Shown piece by piece: positions 48,289 through 56,876 of a stretch of DNA of 64,000 bases (positions are counted from its first letter, which is position 1; each line of letters opens with the position of its first letter). The notes beneath the pieces are model-generated. The model searched no databases and was not told the DNA's origin. It saw only the letters and a list, made by a program, of their open reading frames with translations. Both the position numbers and the translations under genes were made by a program. The stretch covers positions 51,908 to 115,907 of the forward strand of contig JABTBR010000019.1 of the NCBI GenBank assembly GCA_013284265.1, written 5' to 3'. The DNA is from Oxalobacteraceae bacterium (GTDB lineage: Bacteria; Pseudomonadota; Gammaproteobacteria; Burkholderiales; Burkholderiaceae_D).

Positions 48289-48627
48289 ATGAAGACAGCT
48301 GTAGAAGTAGTGGAAGCCCAATTTGAAGCCTACAATGCGCGCGATCTGGAGCGCTTTATGGCAAATTTCAGCGATACCATCAAGACTTACCGTATGCCGG
48401 CGCCGGACCCCGTCGTTACCGGCAAAGCAGCACTGGCCGAATTCTACGCAACGCAGCGCTTTAATTTGCCGGAATTGAAAGCTGAACTGCTGTCCCGTAC
48501 CGTCATGGGTAACAAGGTATTCGACCATGAACGCGTCTGGGGCGTGCAGCCCGAGCCGCTGGAAATGGTGGTGGTCTTTGAGGTACTGGATGGTTTGATC
48601 GACACCATCTGGACCTTCCCGCGTTGA
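48289..48627 (+). CDS. NTF2-like / SnoaL-type protein (steroid delta-isomerase-like)
   Basis: This encodes 112 residues, one NTF2-like cone fold: VVEAQFEAYNARDLERFMANF, the beta strands around FDHERVWGVQ and EMVVVFEVLDGLIDTIWTF. The length is typical for single-domain SnoaL/ketosteroid-isomerase relatives, a group with enzymes and ligand-binding proteins. No catalytic assignment is possible. It is a single gene after the terminator of the Cache gene. Confidence 0.85.
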   Translation: MKTAVEVVEAQFEAYNARDLERFMANFSDTIKTYRMPAPDPVVTGKAALAEFYATQRFNLPELKAELLSRTVMGNKVFDHERVWGVQPEPLEMVVVFEVLDGLIDTIWTFPR

Positions 48628-48667
48628 GCGGCCGATAATTTTCACCATTTACCCCAACGGAAATTTC

Positions 48668-49120
48668 GTGCTAAAACTCAATAAAATATTCTCCGCATTC
48701 ACTCTCTTGTGGCTTTCAATGAACGCTGCTTCGGCATGTAAGTTGGGTGCGGCGGCCTATGATCTTCAAGCGTTCTTGGAAGAGCCGGGTATTTCGAAGG
48801 TGGTATTTGTTGGAAAGGTCGCTTCTGTGTCTAATGTGCAGGCAGCGAAAGGTCTTCTAGTCGATCAGCGTATCGAGTTCGCGGCAACTCGGTGGTGGCA
48901 CGGCGCCCCACGAGCGAGCGTAACGGGTAGAGGAAAGGCTGAGAAACCTTTAGGAACAGACTGTGATGGAAACTGGAATTTTTTGGTCTCTGCCGGTGAC
49001 GAATGGTTAATCATTGGATATGAACAAAACGGCTTAGTGCACCCTTCCGGACTGCTAAGCAGGAAATTGATTAATGGAACACTGCCAAAAGAAGAGGCCA
49101 ATATTTTGAACGGTGAGTAG
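48668..49120 (+). CDS. Small secreted protein, TIMP/netrin-like pattern
   Basis: This encodes 150 residues from a GTG start, with an N-terminal signal peptide that ends at ASA before a cysteine (ACKLG). The pattern CKLGAAAYD, VVFVGKVASVS, EFAATRWWHG, GTDCDGNWNFLVSAGDEWLI resembles netrin/TIMP-like beta-barrels found in small secreted bacterial proteins. Base composition is clearly more AT-rich than the neighbours, a sign of possible recent acquisition. A reverse-strand frame at 48865-49251 overlaps but lacks such features. The ~200 bases after it hold nothing recognisable. Confidence 0.65.
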   Translation: MLKLNKIFSAFTLLWLSMNAASACKLGAAAYDLQAFLEEPGISKVVFVGKVASVSNVQAAKGLLVDQRIEFAATRWWHGAPRASVTGRGKAEKPLGTDCDGNWNFLVSAGDEWLIIGYEQNGLVHPSGLLSRKLINGTLPKEEANILNGE

Positions 49121-49323
49121 ATGGTATGCCACTTTCGTATGGATAACGTCCAATGCTTTTGTCGGGGCTTCGATTCCGACTCTTGCAGCCATAGCTTGCA
49201 TGCTCTAAATAGGTTTAGGCTAATTTGTGGCAGCTCTTCCTTGGCCGTCAACGGTTGGCCGACTTCCAGCCAAGCGACATCAGTTCTCGATCAGCCCGTG
49301 GGAGCAAGCGGCGCCAATTGCGT

Positions 49324-50022
49324 CTATCGATAAAAGTGCTGCAGGTCGTCTGCCAATGCCTGCGGCACTTCCAGCGGCAGCATGTGGCCAGTGCCTTCAT
49401 GCAGTACGAGGCGGGAGTTGGGCAGGCGCTCGTGCATTTCGCGCAGATAGTCCGGATTGACCAGTTTGTCATCCTCGGCGCCGATGATCAGCACCGGGCA
49501 GCGGATTTCCGCCAGCCTGTCCATCAGGTCGGGACGATCGATGGACGATGCGAACTGTGCGAGCAACACTTCCTTGCCGAGATCGAGCGCCATTTCCTGG
49601 ATCAGCCCGGTAATAGACTGATCGTCCCGATGCGATTCGTGCAGCATTTCGCGCATCCGCGGCCGCGAGATGCCGGCATAGGTGCTGCGCTCCAGGATGG
49701 GGATGTTGCGCTGGCGGGTCTTGATCTCGTTTTCGCTCAGCCCCCTGGCGGAGTTGGCGATCAATACCAGTGAACTGACCCGCTCCGGATGGGCCAGCGC
49801 GTGCTCCACCGCCAGATAGGCACCCAGCGAAAACGCCACCAGGTTGGACGAAGGCGCACTGTGCTCGGCGATCAGCCGATGCATGTGCGGGCGGTTGCTT
49901 GCCTGGTGCAGCGGTACGTGATGCAGCGCATTGCCTTCGCCCAGCAGCGGCGCCAGCCGCGACCACATGCGCTCGTCGCACAGCGTGCCGGGAATGAAGT
50001 CCAGCCGGATCGTGTCAGTCAT
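49324..50022 (-). CDS. Alpha/beta hydrolase
   Basis: This encodes 232 residues. The nucleophile elbow is VAFSLGAYLAV (A-x-S-x-G in place of the common G-x-S-x-G), with the acid in IIGAEDDKLVNP and the base in GTGHMLPLE, so the catalytic triad is complete. The N-terminal segment IPGTLCDERMW is typical of a group of small esterase-like proteins. The ATG at 50022 lies 19 bases after the thyA stop, so it is co-transcribed with thyA. Substrate unknown. Confidence 0.85.
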   Translation of the reverse strand: MTDTIRLDFIPGTLCDERMWSRLAPLLGEGNALHHVPLHQASNRPHMHRLIAEHSAPSSNLVAFSLGAYLAVEHALAHPERVSSLVLIANSARGLSENEIKTRQRNIPILERSTYAGISRPRMREMLHESHRDDQSITGLIQEMALDLGKEVLLAQFASSIDRPDLMDRLAEIRCPVLIIGAEDDKLVNPDYLREMHERLPNSRLVLHEGTGHMLPLEVPQALADDLQHFYR

Positions 50023-50041
50023 CGTCGTCTCGGCGGGTGGA

Positions 50042-51013
50042 TTAAACGGCCATCGGCGCGGTGATCGGCGCGTGGTGCTGATAGCCTTCCAGCGCGAAGT
50101 CCGAGGGTTCGATTTTTTCCAGCCATTCCGGTTCGTACTTGCCCGTATCGGCAAAGACCGGAACGCGGTCCGAGATGATGAACCGCGGCGCCGGGAAGGG
50201 CGTGCGGGTCAGCTGTTCCTTGACCATGTCCAGATGGTTTTCATAGATGTGCGCGTCGCCGATGAAGTAGGTGAACCAGCGCGGTGTGTAGCCGGTCAGG
50301 CGCGCCACCAGATGCAGCAGGGCTGCGCCTTCGGCCAGGTTGAATGGCGTGCCCAGGCCGATGTCGTTGCTGCGCACGTAGAGGCACATCGAGATTTCGC
50401 GCGTGCTCGCATTGGGCAGGAACTGGTACAGCAGGTGGCAGGCGGGCAGGGCGACGGCGTCCAGGTCGGCCGGATTCCAGCCGTGGAACAGGATGCGGCG
50501 GCTGCCCGGATCGTTGACGATGGTGTCCAGGCATTCGCGCAGCTGGTCGATGGCCTTGTAGAGCACGACCTTCTTCACGCCTTCCTCTTCGATCGGCGAA
50601 ATCAGGCGGAAGCCTTTGCTCAGGGCGTCGTTGATCTGTGCGTCCTGGTCGGCGGCGATGATTTTGTAGCCGGGCCAGCTGCGCCACTGCACGCCATAGA
50701 CGGGACCGAGGTCGTCTTCACCGAGGCGGTAGGGATTGTTCAGCCAGGCCTTGTTTTCGTTGGCGTTCTGGTCCCAGACTTTGCAGCCGAGCGCGCGGAA
50801 GTCGGCGGCGCTGCGCGAGGCGCGCAGGAAGGCGCATAACTCGCCGACCACGGATTTGAAGGCCAGTTTTTTGGTCGTGACGGCGGGGAAGCCTTCGCGC
50901 AGGTCGAAGCGCATCATCGCGCCCGGTACGCTCAGCGTGCGGATGCCGGTGCGGTTGTCCTGCCAGCTGCCGATGTCGAGAACGGTCTGGATCAAATCCT
51001 GGTATTGCTGCAT
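50042..51013 (-). CDS. thyA: Thymidylate synthase
   Basis: It converts dUMP to dTMP using methylene-tetrahydrofolate; its product dihydrofolate is recycled by FolA. Hallmarks are [20 protein letters not shown], the catalytic Cys in [10 protein letters not shown], and [19 protein letters not shown]. At 323 residues it is about 60 longer than the short E. coli type; the extra residues lie in the middle (around [20 protein letters not shown]). GGAG precedes the ATG. It heads a short operon with the alpha/beta hydrolase. Confidence 0.95.
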   Translation of the reverse strand: MQQYQDLIQTVLDIGSWQDNRTGIRTLSVPGAMMRFDLREGFPAVTTKKLAFKSVVGELCAFLRASRSAADFRALGCKVWDQNANENKAWLNNPYRLGEDDLGPVYGVQWRSWPGYKIIAADQDAQINDALSKGFRLISPIEEEGVKKVVLYKAIDQLRECLDTIVNDPGSRRILFHGWNPADLDAVALPACHLLYQFLPNASTREISMCLYVRSNDIGLGTPFNLAEGAALLHLVARLTGYTPRWFTYFIGDAHIYENHLDMVKEQLTRTPFPAPRFIISDRVPVFADTGKYEPEWLEKIEPSDFALEGYQHHAPITAPMAV

Positions 51014-51118
51014 GCTGCTACTCCGAATAGTGCTGGCGCCCGGGGCGCGAAGCCGGTTATTTTATCATGTGAGGGAATGCTTGCCCGCCGGCGCCGAGGG
51101 GCCGCGCCGCTCGTTCAG

Positions 51119-51181
51119 AACCCACGGCAAAGAGCCGGGGTCTGACCCGGCGGGTCAGACCCCAGGGTTACGCCGTGGGTT
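51119..51181. repeat. Long palindromic repeat, copy 2 (short form)
   Basis: Outer arms AACCCACGGC (51119-51128) and GCCGTGGGTT (51172-51181). An inner perfect 12-bp stem, GGGGTCTGACCC (51137-51148) and GGGTCAGACCCC (51152-51163), has loop GGC. Together they form a double-stem hairpin. It is located between the divergent-side promoter region of thyA and the end of rhlE. Same orientation as copy 1, opposite to copy 3. Confidence 0.9.
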
Positions 51182-51245
51182 TAGGCTGGCGCCAGCTGCC
51201 CGCGAAGTGAGCGATCTCCCGAGAGTGACGCAGTGGGTGTTGATT

Positions 51246-52697
51246 CTATCGACCGCGCCCGCCGCCAGCGGCGCCTGTTTTGCGCGCGGCGGGCTTGGCG
51301 GCCGCCCGTGCGGTCGATTTTGCACCGCGTCCGCCGGTGACGATGACGGCGCCTTTCGGCACGCTGCCCGGGCCACCCTTGCCGGTTGGCCGCGCGGCCG
51401 ATGCGACCGTTCGGGCGCCACCGGCCGCCGCACCCGCCGCCTTGCCGCCCAGCGCGGCTTTTCCACCGGCCGGGCCGGTAAACGGACGCTTCTTCTTGGC
51501 CGCAGGCGCGGCCTTGGCTGCTGCCGCAGCCGCTACCGCAGCGGCGCCGGTCTCGGGCACGCGGTGATCGGCTTCGAAGCCTGGTTCTTCCTCGCGCCGG
51601 ATCAACTGGCGGGTCAGCGTTTCAATCGCGGTCAGCAGGTCCACTTCGTCGGCGCAGACCAGCGAGACCGCTTCGCCCTCGGCACCGGCACGGCCGGTGC
51701 GGCCGATGCGGTGGATATAGTCTTCCGCCACTGTCGGCAGGTCGAAGTTCACCACTTGCGGCAGGGCGTCGATGTCGAGGCCGCGCGCGGCCACGTCGGT
51801 GGCGACCAGCACCTGTACTTGCGCCGTCTTGAAACGGTCCAGCGCCCGCAGGCGCGCGTGCTGGGCCTTGTCGCCGTGGATGGAATCGGCGGCCACGCCT
51901 TGTTCCAGTAGGGTCGCCACCAGCTGGTCGACGCCCTTGCGGGTCTTGACGAACACCAGTACCTGGCCCCAGCGCCGCTGCTTGAGCAGATGCAGGAACA
52001 GTTCAGGCTTGCGGCGCTTGTCCGTGGTGATCAGCCATTGCTTGACGGTCTTGGTGGCGGTGTTGCGCGGGCTGACCTGGATAGCCAGCGGATCTTTCAG
52101 CAGGCCGCCCGCCAGCGCGCGGATCGCATCCGAGAAGGTGGCCGAGAACAGCAGCGTCTGGCGCTGCTTGGGCAGCGCTTCCATGATGGCGTTCAGTTCG
52201 TTCGAAAAACCCAGGTCGAGCATGCGGTCCGCTTCGTCCAGCACCAGCGTTTGCAGCGCCTCGAAAGTCAGCGCGCCCTGGCGGAACAGGTCCAGCAGCC
52301 GGCCCGGTGTGGCCACCAGCACATCCAAACCCTTGCGCAGCTTGGCGATCTGCGGTTCGATGGCGACGCCGCCATAGGCCACGTGCATGCGCAGCGGCAG
52401 CTTGCCGCCATAGGTGCGGAAGCTGTCGTAGACCTGCTCGGCCAGTTCGCGCGTCGGCACCAGCACCAGGCAGCGCATCGACAGCGGACTGCCCACGCCT
52501 TCCATGGTCAGGCGCTGCAGGATAGGCAGCGCGAAGCCGGCGGTCTTGCCGGTGCCGGTCTGCGCGGCGGCCATCAGGTCGCGCCCGGCCAGTACGGCGG
52601 GGATGGCCTGCTTCTGGACCGGCGTCGGCTCCGTATAGCCCAGTGCCGCGATGGTCTGCTGGAGGGGTTCGATAAGGCCGAGTGCTTGGAAAGTCAT
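51246..52697 (-). CDS. rhlE: DEAD-box ATP-dependent RNA helicase RhlE-like
   Basis: This encodes 483 residues. The helicase core is complete: Q motif GYTEPTPVQKQAIP, motif I AQTGTGKTA, PTRELAEQ, DEAD box in VLDEADRMLD, SAT in LLFSATFS, and HRIGRTGRAG. The C-terminal ~120 residues are a basic Ala/Gly/Lys/Arg-rich tail typical of RhlE-type helicases, which helps RNA binding in ribosome assembly and mRNA turnover. I chose ATG 52697 (MTFQALGLI); the same frame stays open further upstream, but that part overlaps the aldolase gene and is not conserved. Confidence 0.93.
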   Translation of the reverse strand: MTFQALGLIEPLQQTIAALGYTEPTPVQKQAIPAVLAGRDLMAAAQTGTGKTAGFALPILQRLTMEGVGSPLSMRCLVLVPTRELAEQVYDSFRTYGGKLPLRMHVAYGGVAIEPQIAKLRKGLDVLVATPGRLLDLFRQGALTFEALQTLVLDEADRMLDLGFSNELNAIMEALPKQRQTLLFSATFSDAIRALAGGLLKDPLAIQVSPRNTATKTVKQWLITTDKRRKPELFLHLLKQRRWGQVLVFVKTRKGVDQLVATLLEQGVAADSIHGDKAQHARLRALDRFKTAQVQVLVATDVAARGLDIDALPQVVNFDLPTVAEDYIHRIGRTGRAGAEGEAVSLVCADEVDLLTAIETLTRQLIRREEEPGFEADHRVPETGAAAVAAAAAAKAAPAAKKKRPFTGPAGGKAALGGKAAGAAAGGARTVASAARPTGKGGPGSVPKGAVIVTGGRGAKSTARAAAKPAARKTGAAGGGRGR

Positions 52698-52765
52698 GGT
52701 GTCTGTTTCTGAAAAAATGAGAGGACTGCCGGCGCGGCCGGCAGCCAAAAAGCTAGGTTGCGGCG

Positions 52766-53851
52766 CTATTGGGTCAGCGCGTCCGACCACAGGGCCAGGA
52801 TTTCGCGCAGGCGCGCGTCGCTGACATCGAGCAGGTTGTCGCCGATATACAGCTCGGTCACGCTGTGATCCGGCAGCGCGCCGTGGCTGACACGGTTGAA
52901 CAGCCACACGCCATGCTGCTCGGCGATCCGGTTGCGCAATTCGCTGGCGCGTTCGCGGCTGACCGGCATGTGAATGTGCAGCATGCTGGCCTGGGGCCGC
53001 GCGGGATTGGGCTTGAGTAGCGGGAAGGCCTGCAAGGCCTGATACAAGGCCTCGGTGCGGCGGAAGTAGTCCGGCATGGCGGCAAGGCGCGCATCGAACT
53101 GCATTGCGGCGGCTACCACATACGGCGTGCGGTGAATGACATTGCCACCCTGGCGGCGGAACCATTCGCTGGCGCGGTCCACAAAGGCGCGGCTGCCCAG
53201 CAGCATGGCGCCGCCCAGGCCGCCCAGGCCTTTGTACAGGGACAGATAGACGCTGTCGAAGCCGGCCGCGATCGCCGATACCGGCTGGCCATAGGCCGCC
53301 GCGGTCTCCCACAGGCGCGCGCCATCCATGTGCAGATGAATATTCTGCTGTTGGCAATGCGCCTTGATGGCATGCAGTTCGTCCAGGTCAGGGCACTGGC
53401 CGCCGATTTCGCGCGCGGGCAGCTCCAGCAGGGCCGCGCCCAGCGGATCGGGAATGGCTTTGAGCTCGTCCAGTGTCCATGGACGGTGCTGGTCGCCGAT
53501 CGTCAGCGCGTGGAAGTGGTCCAGCAACTGGTGGTTGCCGCGTTCATGGCGCAGGATATGGGCGGTCGGATGCAGCGCCACCAGCTTGCTGCCGCGCTGC
53601 TCGCAGGCCAGCCGCAGCGCGGTCACCTGCGTCATGGTGCCGGTGATGCAGAACACGGCCGCTTCAAAGCCCAGCAGGCTGGCCACTTTCTGCTCGAACT
53701 CCTGCAGCAGCGCGCCCTCTCCATAGGTGTCGTGGTCGACCTGATTGGCCTCGCACCAGGCGGCCATGGCCGCGAAGGTGTCGGCCGGGGTGCGCACGCG
53801 GTGGCCCGGCAGCACGGTATGGCAGCGTTGGCGCAGTTCGGTTTCGGTCAA
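52766..53851 (-). CDS. Threonine aldolase family (beta-eliminating lyase) PLP enzyme
   Basis: This encodes 361 residues, a fold-type I PLP enzyme. The PLP lysine is in YLSLYKGLGGLGGA and the conserved Asp in HLHMDGARLWE. CITGTMTQVTALRLA corresponds to the phosphate-binding region. It matches the low-specificity threonine aldolase/beta-eliminating lyase family, which splits threonine or related beta-hydroxy amino acids to glycine and an aldehyde. The exact substrate is not certain. It lies 32 bases after the ABC exporter gene on the same strand. Confidence 0.87.
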   Translation of the reverse strand: MTETELRQRCHTVLPGHRVRTPADTFAAMAAWCEANQVDHDTYGEGALLQEFEQKVASLLGFEAAVFCITGTMTQVTALRLACEQRGSKLVALHPTAHILRHERGNHQLLDHFHALTIGDQHRPWTLDELKAIPDPLGAALLELPAREIGGQCPDLDELHAIKAHCQQQNIHLHMDGARLWETAAAYGQPVSAIAAGFDSVYLSLYKGLGGLGGAMLLGSRAFVDRASEWFRRQGGNVIHRTPYVVAAAMQFDARLAAMPDYFRRTEALYQALQAFPLLKPNPARPQASMLHIHMPVSRERASELRNRIAEQHGVWLFNRVSHGALPDHSVTELYIGDNLLDVSDARLREILALWSDALTQ

Positions 53852-53883
53852 GGCGGCCTCCGTTCGGGTGTGCTCGGGGTGGT

Positions 53884-55776
53884 TCAGTGAACCACGTGGA
53901 CGTTATGGAACTGCAGCGCGGCCAGATTGGCGTAGATGCCGCCCAACGCCACCAATGTGGCATGGGTGCCGGTTTCCACGATATGGCCGTCTTCCATGAC
54001 GATGATGCGGTCGGCGCGCTGCACCGTGGCCAGGCGGTGGGCGATGATCACGGTGGTACGGCCGACCATGGCCGCTTCGAGCGCGGACTGCACCAGGCGT
54101 TCCGATTCGGCGTCCAGCGCGCTGGTCGCTTCGTCGAGCAGCAGCAGCGGCGGGTTCTTGAGCAGGGCGCGCGCGATGGCGATGCGCTGACGCTGGCCGC
54201 CGGACAGGCGCACGCCGCGCTCGCCCAGGAAGGACTGGTAGCCCTGCGGCAGGCGCTCGATGAATTCGTGGGCGGCGGCCAGCTTGGCGGCCTGGATCAC
54301 TTCGGCGTCGGTGGCGCCGGCGCGGCCGTAGCGGATGTTTTCCATCGCGTCGGCCGAGAAGATCACGGTATCCTGGGGCACGATGCCGATGGCGTCGCGC
54401 AAGGTGTGCAGGTCGATCTTGGTGATGTCCACGCCATCGAGCTTGATGCTGCCGCTCTGAGGATCGTAGAAACGCAGGAACAGCTGGAACAGGGTGGTCT
54501 TGCCGGCGCCGGAAGGACCGACCACGGCCACCGTTTCACCCGGCTTGATATCGAGCGACAGGTGGCCCAGCGCGGCCGTATCCGGGCGCGAAGGATAGCT
54601 GAAGCTGACGTCCTGCAGGCTCAGGGAGGCGCCGTTGGCGGCGCGCGGCGGCAGTGCCAGCGGCTGGGCCGGCGACTGGATCTCGGATTTGACGGCCATC
54701 AGTTCGAGCAGGCGTTCGGTGGCGCCGGCGGCGCGCTGGGCTTCGCCCATCACTTCCGACAGGGCGCCGATGGCCCCGGCCACGATCGAGGCGTACAGGA
54801 TGAACTGGCCCAGGTCGCCGCCCGTCATCGTGCCTTCCAGTACCGCGTGCGCGCCCAGCCACAGTACGAACACGATGGTGCCGAATACCAGCACGATGGC
54901 GATCACGGTCAGCAGCGCACGTGCGCGGATGCGGCGCATGGCGGTCTTGAAGGCGCTTTCGACCGAGGCGCCGAAGCGGGCCGATTCGATTTTTTCGTGG
55001 GTGAAGGCTTGCACGGTCGGCATGGCGTTGAGGATTTCGCCGGCCATGGCCGAGGCGTCGGCGATGCGGTCCTGCGAATCGCGCGACAGCGAACGCACGC
55101 GGCGTCCGAACATCACGATCGGCAGCACGGTCAGCACCAGCAGGCCGATGATGATGCCGCTCAGTTTGGGGCTGGTCACGAACAGCATCACCAGGCCGCC
55201 GATGAACAGCAGCACATTGCGCAGCGCCATCGAGATGCTGGTGCCGACCACCGCCTGGATCAGGGTGGTGTCGGTGGTGATGCGCGACAGCACTTCGCCG
55301 GTCTGGGTGGTTTCGAAGAATTCGGGGCTCTGCGTGACCACATGGCTGTAGACGGCGCTGCGGATGTCGGCGGTGACGCGCTCGCCCAGCCAGGAGACGG
55401 TGTAAAAGCGCGCGGCGGTGGCCAGGGCCAGCACGGTGGCCACGCCGAACAGCGCCAGGAACACCAGGTCCACATGCCGGATGCTCTTGTCGCCGGCGGC
55501 GCTGCCGAAGCCCAGGTCGATCATCTGCTTGAAGGCGGCGGGAATGGCCAGCGTGGCGCAGGCGGCCACCACCAGGGCGACGCCGGCCATCATGAACTGG
55601 CGCCGGTAGGGCAGCAGGAAGGGCAGCAGGCCCTTGAAAGCGGCCAGGCTGCCTTTTTTGGCTTCGCGGGCTTCTTTGCCGGTGACGGCGTTGGCTGGCT
55701 GGGTGCTGCCGGTGGTGCTGTTGTTCATCGTGTTCGCAGTGCTGTCAGTAGTGATGTTATTCGTTATTGTCGTCAT
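53884..55776 (-). CDS. ABC exporter half-transporter (MsbA/ABCB type)
   Basis: This encodes 630 residues. The Asn/Thr-rich start (about 30 residues) is followed by six membrane helices (about 60-350) and an NBD with Walker A GPSGAGKTT, signature LSGGQRQRIAIARALL and Walker B LLLLDEATSALD. It works as a dimer to export lipids, peptides or drugs; the substrate is unknown. The ATG at 55776 overlaps the stop of the lipocalin gene (ATGA), so the two are translationally coupled. The low-complexity N terminus is unusual; an internal ATG (MNNSTTG) is an alternative start. Confidence 0.87.
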   Translation of the reverse strand: MTTITNNITTDSTANTMNNSTTGSTQPANAVTGKEAREAKKGSLAAFKGLLPFLLPYRRQFMMAGVALVVAACATLAIPAAFKQMIDLGFGSAAGDKSIRHVDLVFLALFGVATVLALATAARFYTVSWLGERVTADIRSAVYSHVVTQSPEFFETTQTGEVLSRITTDTTLIQAVVGTSISMALRNVLLFIGGLVMLFVTSPKLSGIIIGLLVLTVLPIVMFGRRVRSLSRDSQDRIADASAMAGEILNAMPTVQAFTHEKIESARFGASVESAFKTAMRRIRARALLTVIAIVLVFGTIVFVLWLGAHAVLEGTMTGGDLGQFILYASIVAGAIGALSEVMGEAQRAAGATERLLELMAVKSEIQSPAQPLALPPRAANGASLSLQDVSFSYPSRPDTAALGHLSLDIKPGETVAVVGPSGAGKTTLFQLFLRFYDPQSGSIKLDGVDITKIDLHTLRDAIGIVPQDTVIFSADAMENIRYGRAGATDAEVIQAAKLAAAHEFIERLPQGYQSFLGERGVRLSGGQRQRIAIARALLKNPPLLLLDEATSALDAESERLVQSALEAAMVGRTTVIIAHRLATVQRADRIIVMEDGHIVETGTHATLVALGGIYANLAALQFHNVHVVH

Positions 55777-56876
55777 AGTTTTATTCGGCTTACGTAACCG
55801 GTCATCTCCAGATAGGCGCGCCCCACGGCGGCGCCGTCGCGGCTCAGCGTCACCGCGCCTTCCCAATACACCGCTCCGGTAGAACGGCGCGAATCGAGCT
55901 CCTGGTCGTCCAGCAGGGGCGTGATCTGCCAGGTGGTGCCGCCGGTGGCAAGCAGGGTGGCAACGGGATACTCGGCATGGGTGCGGGGTGAGCGCCACTG
56001 CCTTTGCGGGGTAAAGCTGACCTGATCCGGCGCATACTGCCGGATCTTGCCGGACGCGTCGCGCCAAGTCGCGCGCGCCCATAGTTTAGCACCTGTGACG
56101 CTTCTTACCTGGAACGCCATCAAAGCGCCGCCATCGGCCAGGTTGGCGCCGATCCAGTCCCAGCCGCTGACGCCCACATCCATCTCGGCGCTGAACCATT
56201 CATGATCGAGCCAGGTGCTGCCCGTGACGGCGCTGGCGCGGCCGTTGCGGGTGACCGTGCCGCTGGTGGCCAGGTGCGGCTCGCTGTAGTAATAGCTCGC
56301 TTGCAGCGGATGCGGACCGCGCCGTGAAAAGCCCGCCTCACCCTGCAGCAGCATGGGCTGGGAGGGCGCCAGGCGCAGGTCCAGCGCGAAATGCGGGGTG
56401 TCGATATGGATTTGATAACTGCCATCCGGCTTGCGCCGCATATGCCAGTCGTCCAGCTTGACGTCGGTATCGCCCACCTTGGCATAGGCCAGGCCGAAGC
56501 CTTCGCGGGCGCTGCGCTGGTCGTGCAGCAGCTTGCCGTTGGCGGGGTCGGACAGGGCGCTATGGCCGACGATCAGCTGGGTGGGCGCGAATTTGCTCGG
56601 ATTGGCGCGATCGTGCTGGCTGGCGCTGCGGAAGAAGGTGACTTGATAGCCGATATCCTTGCCGGCGCCGTCCTTGAGCCAGCCGGTGGCGTACCACCAT
56701 TCGGTCTTATAGTCCGGATGGGCGCCGAAATCGGCCGGAAAGCTCAGCGGCGCCTTCAAGGGCAGCACCGGCGTAAACGCGGGTAGCGCCGCCTGGGCCG
56801 CGCCGGAAGCCAGCTGCGCCAGCAGCATCAGGGCAGCGGCCATATAAGCGGCCACAAATTTAAAGAGCGCGCGCAT
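55773..56876 (-). CDS. Secreted lipocalin-like protein (AttH/CrtC family)
   Basis: This encodes 367 residues with a signal peptide (cleavage near AAQA, about residue 29). The mature part is the two-domain lipocalin-like fold of AttH and carotenoid 1,2-hydratase relatives: FGAHPDYKTEWWYATGWL, FFRSASQHD, WHMRRKPDGSY, the conserved STWLDHEWFSAEM and GWDWIGANLADGGALMAFQV. Such proteins are usually encoded beside an FtsX-type permease, as here, and may handle a lipid or terpenoid outside the membrane. The ATG overlaps the permease stop by one base (TGATG). Confidence 0.87.
   Translation of the reverse strand: MRALFKFVAAYMAAALMLLAQLASGAAQAALPAFTPVLPLKAPLSFPADFGAHPDYKTEWWYATGWLKDGAGKDIGYQVTFFRSASQHDRANPSKFAPTQLIVGHSALSDPANGKLLHDQRSAREGFGLAYAKVGDTDVKLDDWHMRRKPDGSYQIHIDTPHFALDLRLAPSQPMLLQGEAGFSRRGPHPLQASYYYSEPHLATSGTVTRNGRASAVTGSTWLDHEWFSAEMDVGVSGWDWIGANLADGGALMAFQVRSVTGAKLWARATWRDASGKIRQYAPDQVSFTPQRQWRSPRTHAEYPVATLLATGGTTWQITPLLDDQELDSRRSTGAVYWEGAVTLSRDGAAVGRAYLEMTGYVSRIKL

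Noticed and set aside
48865..49251. 128-residue minus-strand frame overlapping the small secreted protein gene
   Set aside because: The plus-strand gene has a signal peptide and conserved-looking cysteines; the reverse frame has neither.
49121..49333. 70-residue plus-strand frame after the AT-richer secreted gene
   Set aside because: No signal, motif or ribosome binding site; probably non-coding.
52698..53357. Long N-terminal extension of the RhlE frame
   Set aside because: It is the shadow of the threonine aldolase-like gene on the same strand in another frame; the helicase starts at 52697.
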